Below are positions 33,134 through 44,200 of a stretch of DNA of 48,304 nt, in pieces; the first letter of the stretch is position 1, and every line of letters starts with the position of its first letter. The translations under genes were made by a program, and so were the position numbers. The notes beneath the pieces were generated by a model that was not told the origin of the DNA, ran no database searches, and worked only from the letters and a program-made list of their open reading frames with translations. The DNA is from CAYVAR01 sp964449675 (GTDB lineage Bacteria > Patescibacteriota > Microgenomatia > UBA10105 > UBA927): positions 1 through 48,304 of the forward strand of contig CAYVAR010000006.1 of the NCBI GenBank assembly GCA_964449675.1. The letters are read 5' to 3'.

Positions 33134-34165
33134 TCAATGAACAATCGATTTATCTTCATATTTTTGTGCATGATACAAAAGACAATAGTAATAATATATA
33201 TCAGGGTTATGCAGTATATGGTTATTTATTTCTTGGTCGGAAACCTTTCGGATTTTACCTTGAACTTCGCGTCTTTTGTCAACTATATCTGCCATATGTG
33301 TAATATTCCACCAATAGGCAGCCACCATCGCTCGCATGAGGGAAAACTTACCGGTAAACAAAAAATAACACAAAAGCGACATCTGTAAAACGACAAATAT
33401 CGAGTATACCGTCATGAGATTAAAATATCCAAAATTTTTCAAATAAGAATAATTCATATTTTTAAAAGTCAGATAAATCCGCCGGGGACGGTCGTATGTA
33501 TTACTGGTATCACCACCAGCAACATGGAATATAAAAGCATCAGGCTCATAAATTACTTTGTAACCCGCAAGCCACATGCGATAACACAAATCCGTCTCTT
33601 CAAAAAAAATAAAGAATTCTTCATCAAATCCGCCTATCTGCGCAAGTACTTTTTTTGGTATGAGCATGCAGGCACCTTTGGCTGAAAAAATCTCTCGCTT
33701 TGTTTTGTATATTGGCAACCGGTAGCTTTTTCGGTATCCATAATGATACAGAAACCCGGTACATGTCAGGTACGCTCCAGCTTCATCAAGGAGTGAGGGA
33801 GTATGCATAACCCGCATTTCCGGTTGAATGCATCCGATCATCATGTCATTCATACACGCAGTAACAAGACGACCTAAAAAGTCCGGCGTTACCATGGTGT
33901 CGTTATTCAGAAATAAAATATACTCCCCGGTTGCGGCAGCCGCCCCGATATTATTCCCACGAGCAAACCCGTTATTTATTTTGCTGGCGATTAGTTTAAC
34001 CCACGGGAAATTTTTTCGAACATATTGGCCAGACCCATCAGAAGAATTCTGATCGACAAGGATGACTTCAAGCGGTTTATACCTAACTTTTTTAAGGGAG
34101 AGAAAACAATCGTTTAAAAACTTTTTTCCATTCCAATTAAGGATCACGACAGAAACTTTTGGCAT
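33134..34165 (-). CDS. GT2-family glycosyltransferase with C-terminal membrane segment
   Basis: The protein has 343 residues. VSVVILNWNGKKFLNDCF, VDQNSSDGSGQY, LFLNNDTMV (metal site) and FIFFEETDLCYRMWLAGY are the GT2 rhamnosyltransferase-like motifs. After the catalytic domain, a hydrophobic segment (about 245-275, MTVYSIFVVLQMSLLCYFLF) suggests membrane attachment. The gene begins 3 bases after the epimerase stop. Donor unknown. Confidence 0.9.
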   Translation of the reverse strand: MPKVSVVILNWNGKKFLNDCFLSLKKVRYKPLEVILVDQNSSDGSGQYVRKNFPWVKLIASKINNGFARGNNIGAAAATGEYILFLNNDTMVTPDFLGRLVTACMNDMMIGCIQPEMRVMHTPSLLDEAGAYLTCTGFLYHYGYRKSYRLPIYKTKREIFSAKGACMLIPKKVLAQIGGFDEEFFIFFEETDLCYRMWLAGYKVIYEPDAFIFHVAGGDTSNTYDRPRRIYLTFKNMNYSYLKNFGYFNLMTVYSIFVVLQMSLLCYFLFTGKFSLMRAMVAAYWWNITHMADIVDKRREVQGKIRKVSDQEINNHILHNPDIYYYYCLLYHAQKYEDKSIVH

Positions 34166-34168
34166 ACG

Positions 34169-35197
34169 CTAGTATAACTTTTTGCTCCATGATAGCGGGG
34201 TGTCTTTCGTTTCAAGTTCTAAACCGTGTTTTAAATAAGTAAATTTTTGTGGCCCCATAGTTTTAGCCCAATCAACCATCTTATCAACACCTTCTTTTAA
34301 CGTTACACGTGTTTTATATCCCAGTAACTTCACCGCTTTATCATGAGTACAATAGGCTTCCTTGACTTCCTGTGGCCGCATTGGCAGATATTTCGGCTTC
34401 AAATGCGCGGGTATTTTGCCATGAGGAAAAAACGTGTCAAGTACGACGTCAGAGAGCTCATTGATCGTGTATTCCTCTTGTGGTCCGATATTAATGATTT
34501 CACCATTTACAGAATCTAAAAAACCAGAATTCACGAAATAAGGATTAAAGTCATCAATATAGGTAAACGCCCGCTTTTGTTCACCATTTCCATAAATATA
34601 AAAATTTTTGTCATTGAGGATACAGTTGATAAATATACCAATCACATTCCTATATGGATCAGCTAAATTTTGTTTCGGACCATAGACGTTATGCGGACGA
34701 ACAATAACATACGTAAATCCATGAACTTTTGACAAGATTTCCGTCGCCTCCTCCATGGCAGTTTTAGCAATCGCATAGATATCTTCAGGAATCCGCCTCA
34801 TGATTTCTGTAAATGGAGGTGTTTGGGCACCATAAACGCTCATGGAACTCGTGAGGACTACTTTTTTTACCCCACAGCGTATACATGGGATAAGCGTATA
34901 AAGATATGCCAGATAATTTCGCTCTGTGGCAGATATCGGAGTAAATTGACTCCTGCCTTCTGTAGCATCAGCAGCTAAATGGTAGAGAAGCTGTGGTTTT
35001 ACATGGGTTATATACGTTTCAGTCTTGCCTTTATCGCGAAGATCCAACACGGTAAAATGGGATTTGGGATGAACATTTCTTGTGTACCCGCCGGAAAGAT
35101 CATCAACACCATACACGTCGTGCCCTCCCATCGCGATAAGCGAATCCACGAGATGACTTCCCATAAACCCAGCTGCTCCGGTGACAAGTATTCTCAT
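34169..35197 (-). CDS. NAD-dependent epimerase/dehydratase (extended SDR)
   Basis: The protein has 342 residues. It has TGAAGFMGSH (6-15), YHLAADATEGRSQF, the Ser in TSSMSVYG, YAIAK as the YxxxK motif, and RPHNVYGPKQN. YGNGEQKRAFTYIDD is the substrate-side block. It most resembles UDP-glucose 4-epimerase-type sugar-nucleotide epimerases, but the sugar is not clear. The start overlaps the upstream YfhO-like gene by ATGA. Confidence 0.88.
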   Translation of the reverse strand: MRILVTGAAGFMGSHLVDSLIAMGGHDVYGVDDLSGGYTRNVHPKSHFTVLDLRDKGKTETYITHVKPQLLYHLAADATEGRSQFTPISATERNYLAYLYTLIPCIRCGVKKVVLTSSMSVYGAQTPPFTEIMRRIPEDIYAIAKTAMEEATEILSKVHGFTYVIVRPHNVYGPKQNLADPYRNVIGIFINCILNDKNFYIYGNGEQKRAFTYIDDFNPYFVNSGFLDSVNGEIINIGPQEEYTINELSDVVLDTFFPHGKIPAHLKPKYLPMRPQEVKEAYCTHDKAVKLLGYKTRVTLKEGVDKMVDWAKTMGPQKFTYLKHGLELETKDTPLSWSKKLY

Positions 35198-37206
35198 AGT
35201 AGAACTATTTTACAAATAATCCCAAGCAATGTCACGGCAGAAACGACTAACCCCCAATGAACATATTTTTGTGGTTCAAATATAATTTTTCCGTAATACG
35301 TATCAGGATTGGGAACGGAAAATAAGGATAATCCTGTGTCAGATTTATGAGCGGTAACTCGACGCCCATTTGCTACCAAAACCCACCCTGGATGATATGC
35401 CTCGGAAAAATAAAGTTGAGATGGAGCAGAAATCATAAAAGAGACCTCGTATTGAACGAGACTAATCCGCCGATACGTAACCACTCCCCCAGTTGATAGA
35501 GAAAATAAATCCTTGTGTTTTGGAGCTCTATAGATCGGGATATCTGCCGCATTGATTTTTGTGAGCCAGGCAGTTCCATCGAGCACCGCTTCATATTCTT
35601 TTCGCAGCGTGTTATCATATATTCGATCTTTCAGAAATAACTCTCCGAGAGAATCATACGGAATCATAACGTAACCAACCCCTATATCACTCAGTAGTTT
35701 TTGCGAAGAAGGTAATGTTAGTATTTCTTTTAGTTGACCAGGATTGGTAGCACTAAACAATGGCTCTGCTTCTGTTGCTAGATGGTCAAGCGAAGCATAC
35801 GTAAAACGTGATTGACGAGGTACCCAAAAAGTTCGAGAAAACCCTTTTTGAGATTCCAAAAATACCTGTACCTGCTTGTACTCCACTGGGGTGGTGTGGT
35901 ATGCAAACGTACCACCAAGTTGACCTGTAACAGCCTGTCGTATGGTTGTAAACCAAAAAATAACAACGACAAGAGTAAACGGTATATTGTACTTTTCAAA
36001 TCTGCTTACGACAAAAGGAATGAGCATACTAAAGCCAACAGCGGTCAGCACATAAAACTTGGTAGGATCTCGGAACATGACAAACCCTGGGACATGAGAA
36101 AACATCCATAGATATAATTGACCGAATGGAGCGTTGGATCCTTTCGACAAAAAAATACCGAGAAGAGACAAGAGGGTAAAAAATAAAACTATTCTTTGAT
36201 GTTCGTGTTTTAAAGATTTTATATAAAGCAAGCTGGCAAATGCGAGTATTGGGATTATTAAAAATTCCGGTTGCAAAAAGTACGTTTTTCCAAATATATT
36301 TTCCGGCCAATTGGGATGGAGCAGAGTCAGCGCATGGGAGAAATCAGCGAAGCTAAAAAACTTGAGTGACTCAATAGACGTATACGTCGATCCCAAACTC
36401 TCAAGAGGATTATTCCTCATCACAACCATCGGAAGCACCCAAAACGCATTAAGAAATCCCGCCAAAATAACCGCAGAGCAAAGAGCGATAACAGAAGAAA
36501 AAAATATCCGCAGAAAACGATTTCTTTTAACCATGAAACCATGAAACCATGAAACCATGGCATACAATCCTACTCCTACCATCGTCACATAGGCAATACG
36601 CGGATCAATCATCAATTGCATCCCGAATAACAATCCTGCGATCAACAAACATTTGACATTTGACATTTGATATTTGACATTTACGACTGCATCGCTGGAC
36701 AACCTTGTCATTTTGATGAACGACGATAAGACAAGAGGAGCTAAACCGTAGGCAATTGCCACTCCCATCTGCCCGCCTCCCGTTACCATAAGAATGTAGG
36801 TATTTGTGCTGTAGAAAAGACCGGAAAGTAAATAAGGCCACCGTAAAGAAACACGGGGAAATACGCGGTACCACAAAACGATCGGCGAAAAAAATGACAG
36901 AATGAAAAAAAGACCAAACCATCCGACTTTATACGCAATATTCCATGGAATATGAAGCCACTGGGTAAAAAAAACGATGACCATAGAACCAAAAAGGTGA
37001 AGACCGAGAAGAGGCTGTATGTTCCCCAATCCGTTGCCCAGCCAGGGTTGCCAGATTGTGGGAACAAGAAAGAAATTCTTTAGATTAGCTTCGTAATAGT
37101 ATGGCCAATCTCCCCCAATGATCTCAGGGAGGGTGAACCATTTTCGAAAGACAAAAAAACTTGCGCTAAAAAGGACAAACAGAAAAAAATAGGAATGTCT
37201 TTTCAT
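35194..37206 (-). CDS. YfhO-like polytopic membrane protein
   Basis: The protein has 670 residues with about 12 hydrophobic segments (about 1-440), a soluble outer domain (about 450-630) and one last membrane segment. The first loop reads PEIIGGDWPYYYEANLKNF, with an acidic site in the GT-C position, and the end has PSQLYFSEAYHPGWVLVANG, typical of YfhO-type C-terminal domains. These proteins are thought to act in glycosylating wall or surface polymers. It is coupled by ATGA to both neighbours. Two tandem-repeat tracts lie in frame within it. Confidence 0.8.
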   Translation of the reverse strand: MKRHSYFFLFVLFSASFFVFRKWFTLPEIIGGDWPYYYEANLKNFFLVPTIWQPWLGNGLGNIQPLLGLHLFGSMVIVFFTQWLHIPWNIAYKVGWFGLFFILSFFSPIVLWYRVFPRVSLRWPYLLSGLFYSTNTYILMVTGGGQMGVAIAYGLAPLVLSSFIKMTRLSSDAVVNVKYQMSNVKCLLIAGLLFGMQLMIDPRIAYVTMVGVGLYAMVSWFHGFMVKRNRFLRIFFSSVIALCSAVILAGFLNAFWVLPMVVMRNNPLESLGSTYTSIESLKFFSFADFSHALTLLHPNWPENIFGKTYFLQPEFLIIPILAFASLLYIKSLKHEHQRIVLFFTLLSLLGIFLSKGSNAPFGQLYLWMFSHVPGFVMFRDPTKFYVLTAVGFSMLIPFVVSRFEKYNIPFTLVVVIFWFTTIRQAVTGQLGGTFAYHTTPVEYKQVQVFLESQKGFSRTFWVPRQSRFTYASLDHLATEAEPLFSATNPGQLKEILTLPSSQKLLSDIGVGYVMIPYDSLGELFLKDRIYDNTLRKEYEAVLDGTAWLTKINAADIPIYRAPKHKDLFSLSTGGVVTYRRISLVQYEVSFMISAPSQLYFSEAYHPGWVLVANGRRVTAHKSDTGLSLFSVPNPDTYYGKIIFEPQKYVHWGLVVSAVTLLGIICKIVLL
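36530..36561. repeat. tandem octamers inside the YfhO-like gene
   Basis: ACCATGAA three times, then ACCATGGC. They encode WFHGFMV between two membrane segments. Confidence 0.9.
36651..36678. repeat. tandem heptamers inside the YfhO-like gene
   Basis: ATTTGAC, ATTTGAC, ATTTGAT and ATTTGAC lie head to tail, followed by a degenerate ATTTACG. They encode NVKYQMSNVK in a loop. The unit is close to the one inside the GT4 gene at 16749-16776. Confidence 0.9.
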
Positions 37207-40200
37207 TTACGAATTTTTGTCAACGAAAACACGAGTACAAACAGTACGAGAAAAAATGCACCAGTTGAGAGAAATAGGCTTCCCAAAAATAATTTTTGCG
37301 ATGTCATTTCGATAATCAATTCGTAATCTCTTGCGTTTCCAACATCTTCAGGTGTGATATACCACGCGTTTGCATAGCCGTTTACCGGCAGATGCGTGGC
37401 TTCGGCGATAGGATCATATCCCCATGTCTCAAACGTATCGGCGTTCCAAAAAGAATCCTTACCATTAGGAACGATACGCTTTGTCACGGCCGAGAGCACC
37501 TGACCGGCAGGTCTCGTGAATACTCCCCGAAATGTCTTTGCACGGCTTTGACCACTTGGAAAAAATAATTTCCATTTTTGATTAAAGGCTTGGGAGAAAA
37601 CAAGCGTGTAGGGACGTACCGCACCGCTCACAATCACTTTATATTTCGTTGGATTTATCATAGTAAACGTCAAAGACGGCCTCGATATATCCTTACGTGT
37701 CACAACTTTTTTGAAGACTATCCGAGGATTATATATTTTTTGCACGACGAGGTTTTTTATTTCTATTTTTTTAACATCATTATTGCCCGGATCTTCATAG
37801 TCATCTTGAGCCCGGACAATTTGTAAATATGCCATCTTTGCATTTTTTGAAGACTGGACAACGATGTTTAGTTTCTTCCATTCATTTGATCTAAACGTCT
37901 CTTCGTACAAGGAAGAAAGGTATTGCTTGGACTTGGTCCCTCCTCGTTCGTGAAGAATCACTGAAAAATTACGGTCAGATGTCAGGTAATCAAACGAAAT
38001 AGTATATATAGAATCTTCTTCCCACTGCGGAATATCACGAACTACACCGCTGGTATTCTCTAAAAAATTGTAGGGTATTATGAGGGTTATTGGATCACTC
38101 GTTTCTTCAGCTATAATCCACGAAGAATATGTAGGTAGCTCTGCAACATTCCAACGTGTTTGTGCAATAAGATTTGGAATCTTGTCAATCGAAAGAATAA
38201 TTGGCAAGGAGGATGCATCGTAAACGACTACATCCTCATACCTCATCCATTCATCGTACTCTGAATTCTTTTGAGCCAACGGCTGTCCTTGAGTGGAGAG
38301 TTTTATGTCCAAATTTTCTGTATCTTCTTTATGGACATACACTTCATACTGTCCCTCTTCCAGCGGATATTCCAGGCTATACGGTGTATGGTTAAAATCT
38401 GGCAGCTGAAGATTCAATTTTACAAAAATATCAGTGAACATTCTTTCAAGTAAACTTGAGATATATTGTCTGTCTTCTGATCCCCACAATGACTCTTGTC
38501 GTATAGCCGTTCGCAAATCACTCTTATGTTTTTTCAAATAGTTCTTCAATTCCACCTTACTCGTTACAAGTGAATAAGCCGATTGGTCTGCTTTTTCCAG
38601 ATCAACGACGAGTTTCTCAATTGCCCTCTGATATCTCACCATGGTGACTTCCCATGAGTTATATTCGTTGTATCTTGTAAATTCAAAAAGTTTTGGTTCC
38701 TCCCATGTACTGCCCAGTTCCGTTATGCTCACAACATCTCTCCGCAAAGGAATATGTTCTAATTTGACGAGTTCGTTGACACGTTTCTCTGCAAAATATA
38801 TGCTTCGGTCAACATAGGCATCATTAATCGTTGTGAAACGGGCTATATCCCTTTTTTCTTTTACTACCACTAAAGGATAAATGAGGTCAGAGAGTTTTCG
38901 TGATATCGTGGGCGAAACGAATTTATCTTCTTTCTTTTTTTTGAAAAAATCAAAAATGGTGCTTGTGTTCCTCGCTTTAAGAAAGACGTCATCAAACATG
39001 GTTTTATATTTCTTAAAAATATTTATATCATCATACAGAGCCACTCTCCTATCTTCCGGATAAAACGACAGCGGATTATGAAGATTAACCGCAACGAGGT
39101 CGTTCCAATACACATTTTCGTTCGCCATGTATACATGTGGTATGTATGAAGTATCATCCAGTTCATAGATGTGATATTTCCATCCGAATGATTTAATCTC
39201 TTTAACACCTAAGTTTTTAATGAACTCTTTATAGCCTTCTTGCGTATCAGGGAAAAAATCACGGACTTGAGTATACGGTAAACCTGGGTAGTTATCGGAA
39301 TAAATAAATGGGTCTTCATTGTAGAAGATGTATTTAATGTTGAGCATAGTTAAGATTTCTTTGAATGTAGTGAAATTTTTTTCCCGAGCGGCCGTCAAGA
39401 TGCTTAACCCAAAGTCGCCAAATTCTGCAACACTATTAAACTCATTTCTTGCCGCTACGTAGGTAATAGTGGATGGTCCTACATACGCTGCATTATTTTC
39501 TCCTTTAAGGACTTGATAGCCATGATCGTTCAGAGGAAACGATAGAATTTTACCATCAACGGGAAGAGAGCGTAGATACGCGAGAACGTCTTCATAGGCC
39601 GGATCCATCTTCACGTGGGATTTAATTCCTTTGCTCTGCCAATGGGTCGTGTCTGTTAATTTTCCGCTAATAAGCGGCCACGAAGTCGCAATGAAAAGTA
39701 TAACAATAAATCCTATAAACAGATACCTTTGCATCTTTTTTATTTTCGGGAGAACTGTTGCAAGCGCAAGTCCAATCAGCACCGTATAGAAAAACAAATA
39801 TGCCCATGCCCACTGTCCATAAAACACGCGGAACATAGAAAACCCAGGCAATTGAAACGCGAGCACATAGAGCTTAAATCCGATAGTGGTTATATTTGCG
39901 GTGACAAGAAACAGAGTGATAAAGAAAAAAATAGCAGTCAACAGATATAAACGACTCTTATTCCACAAGAACCCCAAGACAAACAAGAGGGGGAACACTA
40001 TGAAGGCAGGAGCATAGAATTCTGGTTTCCCAAACTGTGGAGCACTGAGTAAAGAGTTACTGACTTTGATAATTGGAGCAGTACCCAAGAAGTACTTCAG
40101 GCCCCATTCAAATTTTCCGAATGCGCCAAAAAGGGCTTGGTTTGCAGCACTACCAGAAGTCAGGATGCTTGCTATTTGTGGAAAGAGATGGAATGCATGA

Positions 40201-40919
40201 ATAATAATAAAAAGCAGCAGTCCAATCGCAATTTTTACTATCGGGATAGGTCTCTTTTTAATACCTTTTGTGTAGAGCAAGAGAAACAACACTGCAAGCG
40301 GAAAAAAGGCAAAAAACGTAGGCGCCCCGATAAAGCTGAAATTTGGTGCAAAGAAAAACGTTACGAGAAGCGCCAGGAATAAAAAATGTATGGAACTCGT
40401 AAGGAAAAAACGCAGAAGCAGAAAAAAGAGAAGTGGATTGAGAAAGATCAGATTCATAGTCAGAAGTGGATATCCCCACCAGCCAATGGGAATAGGGGAA
40501 AATGTGTAAAAAAGACCGGCAAGGATACTTGCTGCCTCGATGATCACCTGCTCTTTTCGAGCATCCTCTTCTCTTTTTAATAGTTCTTTGACAACCAGAT
40601 AACACGAGATAAATCCGAGACTCATATTGAGTCCGTGGAACAAACTGATAAGGATCGTCGGGGAATGAACAAGTGACTTAACTAGTGCAAGGAGTAAAAT
40701 GAAAGGAATGGCATAGTAGCTCAGATTTTCTCCCCCAAGACCCGAATGAGAGACACTATAGAGCGATTGGCTAGTTAAATAGGAAAGAGGATCATAAAAA
40801 TAAAGCCTACTGTTATCCCCTCCTAAATCCATTTCCCCGGGCTTGAGCCAGAAAAACGGGATCAAAAAAATACTAACGGTAAGAAGGAGAAGTAGTACAA
40901 AATACCGGGATATCTTCAT
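37203..40919 (-). CDS. giant membrane protein, YfhO/GT-C-like (paralogue 1)
   Basis: About 1,238 residues. The N-terminal third (about 1-450) has a dozen hydrophobic segments; a very conserved first outer loop contains WLKPGEMDLGGDNSRLYFYD. A long outer region follows (about 460-1,200), including a helical part with many charged residues and two beta-rich parts. It then has KYKVIVSGAVRPYTLVFSQAF, VNGYANAWYI and a last membrane segment. The C-terminal motifs resemble YfhO proteins; the DNSR loop may be a GT-C catalytic site (inference). The frame opens at 40967, but the ATG at 40919 overlaps the small membrane gene's stop as ATGA and is chosen. Confidence 0.8.
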   Translation of the reverse strand: MKISRYFVLLLLLTVSIFLIPFFWLKPGEMDLGGDNSRLYFYDPLSYLTSQSLYSVSHSGLGGENLSYYAIPFILLLALVKSLVHSPTILISLFHGLNMSLGFISCYLVVKELLKREEDARKEQVIIEAASILAGLFYTFSPIPIGWWGYPLLTMNLIFLNPLLFFLLLRFFLTSSIHFLFLALLVTFFFAPNFSFIGAPTFFAFFPLAVLFLLLYTKGIKKRPIPIVKIAIGLLLFIIIHAFHLFPQIASILTSGSAANQALFGAFGKFEWGLKYFLGTAPIIKVSNSLLSAPQFGKPEFYAPAFIVFPLLFVLGFLWNKSRLYLLTAIFFFITLFLVTANITTIGFKLYVLAFQLPGFSMFRVFYGQWAWAYLFFYTVLIGLALATVLPKIKKMQRYLFIGFIVILFIATSWPLISGKLTDTTHWQSKGIKSHVKMDPAYEDVLAYLRSLPVDGKILSFPLNDHGYQVLKGENNAAYVGPSTITYVAARNEFNSVAEFGDFGLSILTAAREKNFTTFKEILTMLNIKYIFYNEDPFIYSDNYPGLPYTQVRDFFPDTQEGYKEFIKNLGVKEIKSFGWKYHIYELDDTSYIPHVYMANENVYWNDLVAVNLHNPLSFYPEDRRVALYDDINIFKKYKTMFDDVFLKARNTSTIFDFFKKKKEDKFVSPTISRKLSDLIYPLVVVKEKRDIARFTTINDAYVDRSIYFAEKRVNELVKLEHIPLRRDVVSITELGSTWEEPKLFEFTRYNEYNSWEVTMVRYQRAIEKLVVDLEKADQSAYSLVTSKVELKNYLKKHKSDLRTAIRQESLWGSEDRQYISSLLERMFTDIFVKLNLQLPDFNHTPYSLEYPLEEGQYEVYVHKEDTENLDIKLSTQGQPLAQKNSEYDEWMRYEDVVVYDASSLPIILSIDKIPNLIAQTRWNVAELPTYSSWIIAEETSDPITLIIPYNFLENTSGVVRDIPQWEEDSIYTISFDYLTSDRNFSVILHERGGTKSKQYLSSLYEETFRSNEWKKLNIVVQSSKNAKMAYLQIVRAQDDYEDPGNNDVKKIEIKNLVVQKIYNPRIVFKKVVTRKDISRPSLTFTMINPTKYKVIVSGAVRPYTLVFSQAFNQKWKLFFPSGQSRAKTFRGVFTRPAGQVLSAVTKRIVPNGKDSFWNADTFETWGYDPIAEATHLPVNGYANAWYITPEDVGNARDYELIIEMTSQKLFLGSLFLSTGAFFLVLFVLVFSLTKIRK

Positions 40920-41281
40920 TCTCGCCATTGTTGAATGATACCTGTCACCATAAATAGAACGAACCATACTGTCAATTTTTCTGTTGGAACAGAAGCTTGG
41001 CTAAAAAGAAAACTTATACCTACTCCGCATACGAGGCCAAGGCATAAGTAAAAAGTTACCCTGCTATTCATTTGAACAATATTTGCAATAATTATATACA
41101 GCAGTAACACACCAAATATGACAATGTCTGAACTTGTTGTTATGAAAAGACTATCGACAAAAACCGTACCTATCAGAAGGGCAAGAGCGAGTATTTGATT
41201 GCGCTTGATAATGCCATAAAGTGTTTTATAGCCTCTTGATTTTAGGATTTGGGCAAGAGACTGTTTTACAAAAATTTTCAT
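40916..41281 (-). CDS. small four-helix membrane protein (family member B)
   Basis: The protein has 121 residues and about four hydrophobic segments (about 28-47, 50-68, 75-95, 100-116), with a basic N-terminus. It ends PTEKLTVWFVLFMVTGIIQQWRE. It is a relative of the gene at 46749 (about the same length and ending) and, more distantly, of 28394. ATGA overlaps link it to giant proteins on both sides. Function unknown. The fixed pairing with giant GT-C-like proteins suggests a subunit or chaperone role. Confidence 0.7.
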   Translation of the reverse strand: MKIFVKQSLAQILKSRGYKTLYGIIKRNQILALALLIGTVFVDSLFITTSSDIVIFGVLLLYIIIANIVQMNSRVTFYLCLGLVCGVGISFLFSQASVPTEKLTVWFVLFMVTGIIQQWRE

Positions 41282-44200
41282 ATTTTATCTTCGTTTTTCG
41301 TTTGGAATATATTTTTGTATCCTATCATACCCAGCCACACCAAACAACACGCAAGCGTTGCAATCGAAATGAGTGATGAGAAATAAAATAACTGCTGAGA
41401 TACCATCTCTACTACGAATGTATATTCAGTTTTACCATCAAAATCTTTTGGTTCTATGTCCCACGCATTTGCATATCCATTCACTAAACGGTGTTTACTC
41501 TCGGCAACAGAGGCTTTTCCGAAGGTAGAAAGTGTCTGATTATCAAAAAAAATATCACTTGAATCAACTTCTGTAACGTCTTTTTCAAAATATTGATTCA
41601 CAGCCACCGACTTACTTTTGCGTTCTTTTGAAAAGATGTCAGAGATAAAATTAAGTAAAGCGCTATAAAGTCTCACCGGAACAATAGTCACATTCGACGA
41701 TGTTTTATTGGGATTTATAAGCTTCCAATTTTTGTTAAAATTTTGTAAAAAGACCAACGTATAAGGCTTCTGTGCATTTCTAACGGAAATTATATATTTT
41801 GTTGGGTTTACCTTCGTAAAAGTAACAGATGGTATTAATGTATCAGAAGGATTTGTTTGACTTAGACTTCTAAAAAGAATTTGTGTTTGTGGTATTCGAA
41901 TAGCCGTAAGATTTCTGATGATAATTTTCCCTACCGATTTTGTAAATAATAAATCATCTTCCGTATTTTCTCTGAGTAAAATCTGAAGTATTAATGCTGT
42001 TTCGGGATCATTACCTGTTTGGATAACAGCATTAAATTTTTTCCAATCATAAGACCTCAGATTATCTCTATATAGCCTATTTGCAGTTATACGTGACTTA
42101 TTTTCTGCACTTTTAACCAATTCATATATATTTGCCAAATAATTTTGACCATTTGTATTATATTCAAACGAAATATAGTACGGTGCATTAGATACAAAAT
42201 TAATTTGACGAAATAATCCTTCCCTGTTACCAGCAACCCCATTTAATGTGAAAGTTATTGATTTCGGATCTATTTCCTTTCCTGAAATTGGATGCCACTC
42301 GGAATCTTCAACGTGATTTACATAGCTACTGTTGTTCAGAGAAACACTTACGCTGTTTTTTTTGCTAATAAATATATCTTCAAAACGTAATAAATTATTT
42401 TTCTCCTTGGTTGAATACCTTCGTAAAGCTTTACCATCAATTGTTAAACCGATACTTGAATTATTGAACATATCAACATCATTGATTCCATATATTTCAT
42501 ACGTGCGATCCGCAGGTATATCTACGAAATAGTCTGATACTGTTGGATTCGGGATATCTATGTCAATAGCTTCATTGGATTTATCGAAAATAGAATTTAT
42601 ATCCTGTATCATTTTTTCTTTTTCTTTTAATACGATTGACTGATTTGATACTATTGCTTTATAGGTCATTATCTCGTGATACACCAATAATCCTTTTAGT
42701 TTTATTTTCTTCTCAAGAGCTATAGAGTTATCTCCCATAGAGTCCAATATCTTTATTAAATTTTTTACAATATTTAGATACTCTGTAAATACGCGATCCC
42801 ATTTTGCTTTATTGTCTTCTAACTCTCTTATTTTGTTTTCAAGTGATAGAAGCTCAACATCCTTTATTGGATCGACCGGTTTAAGTAATGCACTCAAATA
42901 ATTATACTTACTCTTTGCTAGGCGAATGATTCCATAACGAGAATCATCAATAACATGAGCATCATTTAAATTATAAAAGGCGATACGTTTATCCTGAACA
43001 TCATTTACATCTAAGGGCAATAACATATCTTTGTTGGGTTGATCTATTAAGTAATTATTTCTCGCCACATAGACATGTGGGAGATAGTCCTTATCATCAA
43101 TCTCGTATACGTGAAATTTCCCTGCGATCGTTTTGATCTCTTTGACACCTAAATTATTAATTAGTTCTTTGTAGCCTACCTGTGTATCCGGAAAAAAATT
43201 CCGGACATTGCCGTATGGCATTCCGGGAAAATTGTCTCCAAAAATATACGGATCCTCATTGTAAAAAATATATCTGATATTGAGTATGGTAAAGATATTT
43301 TTTAGTTTGGTATAGTTTTTTTCTCGAGCTGCAGCAAGCAGACCTGATCCAAAAATTCCAAATTCCGCGATACTATTAAATTCGTTTCTCGCTGCCAAGT
43401 AGGTGATAGTAGAAGGGCCAACATACGCCGCTTCGTTTTCTCCCTTGAGTACTTGATATCCAGAATCATTTAAGGGAAACGATATAATTTTTCCATCAAC
43501 CGGGAGAGCACGTAAGTAGGTGAGAACGTCATTATAGGTGGGATCAATCTTAACATGGGATTTAATATTCTTGCTTTGCCAAAGCGTCGTATCGGTCAAC
43601 TTCCCGCTGATAAATGGCAAAGAGGTGGTCATGAGCACTATAACCAGACTTCCAAGAAGCAAATATCGCAGTATCGGCTTAATTTTCTCCATTACAATCG
43701 CGAGCGCCTGCCCGAACAATAAGGTATAAAAAAACAAGTATGCCCATTGCCATTGTCCATAGTAAACCCGGAACATAGAAAACCCAGGAATCTGAAATGC
43801 TAATGCATAGAGCTTGAGACCTATATGCGTTATATTCGCCGTTTCTAAAAAGAGCGTAACGAGCATAAACATACCGCTGAGTAGGTACACCCGAGTCTTG
43901 TTCCACAAAAATCCGAGGACAAACAGGAGAGGAAAAAGTATAAATATCGACCAATACCATTCAGGTTTTGTAAATTGGATCAGCCCCAAAAGTGAATAAA
44001 TTACTTTTATAGCTGGTGCATTACCGAGGAAATATTTAAGACCCCACTCTAATTTTCCTTGAGCGCCAAAAATGAATGCATTCGCGTCCGTACCAGGAGT
44101 CAAAATACTCGTGAGTTGTGGGACGAGATGAAATGCATGTAAACAAACAAAAAGTAGCAGTCCAACCGCGATCTTTGCAATCGGAATTGCTCTCTTTCTA

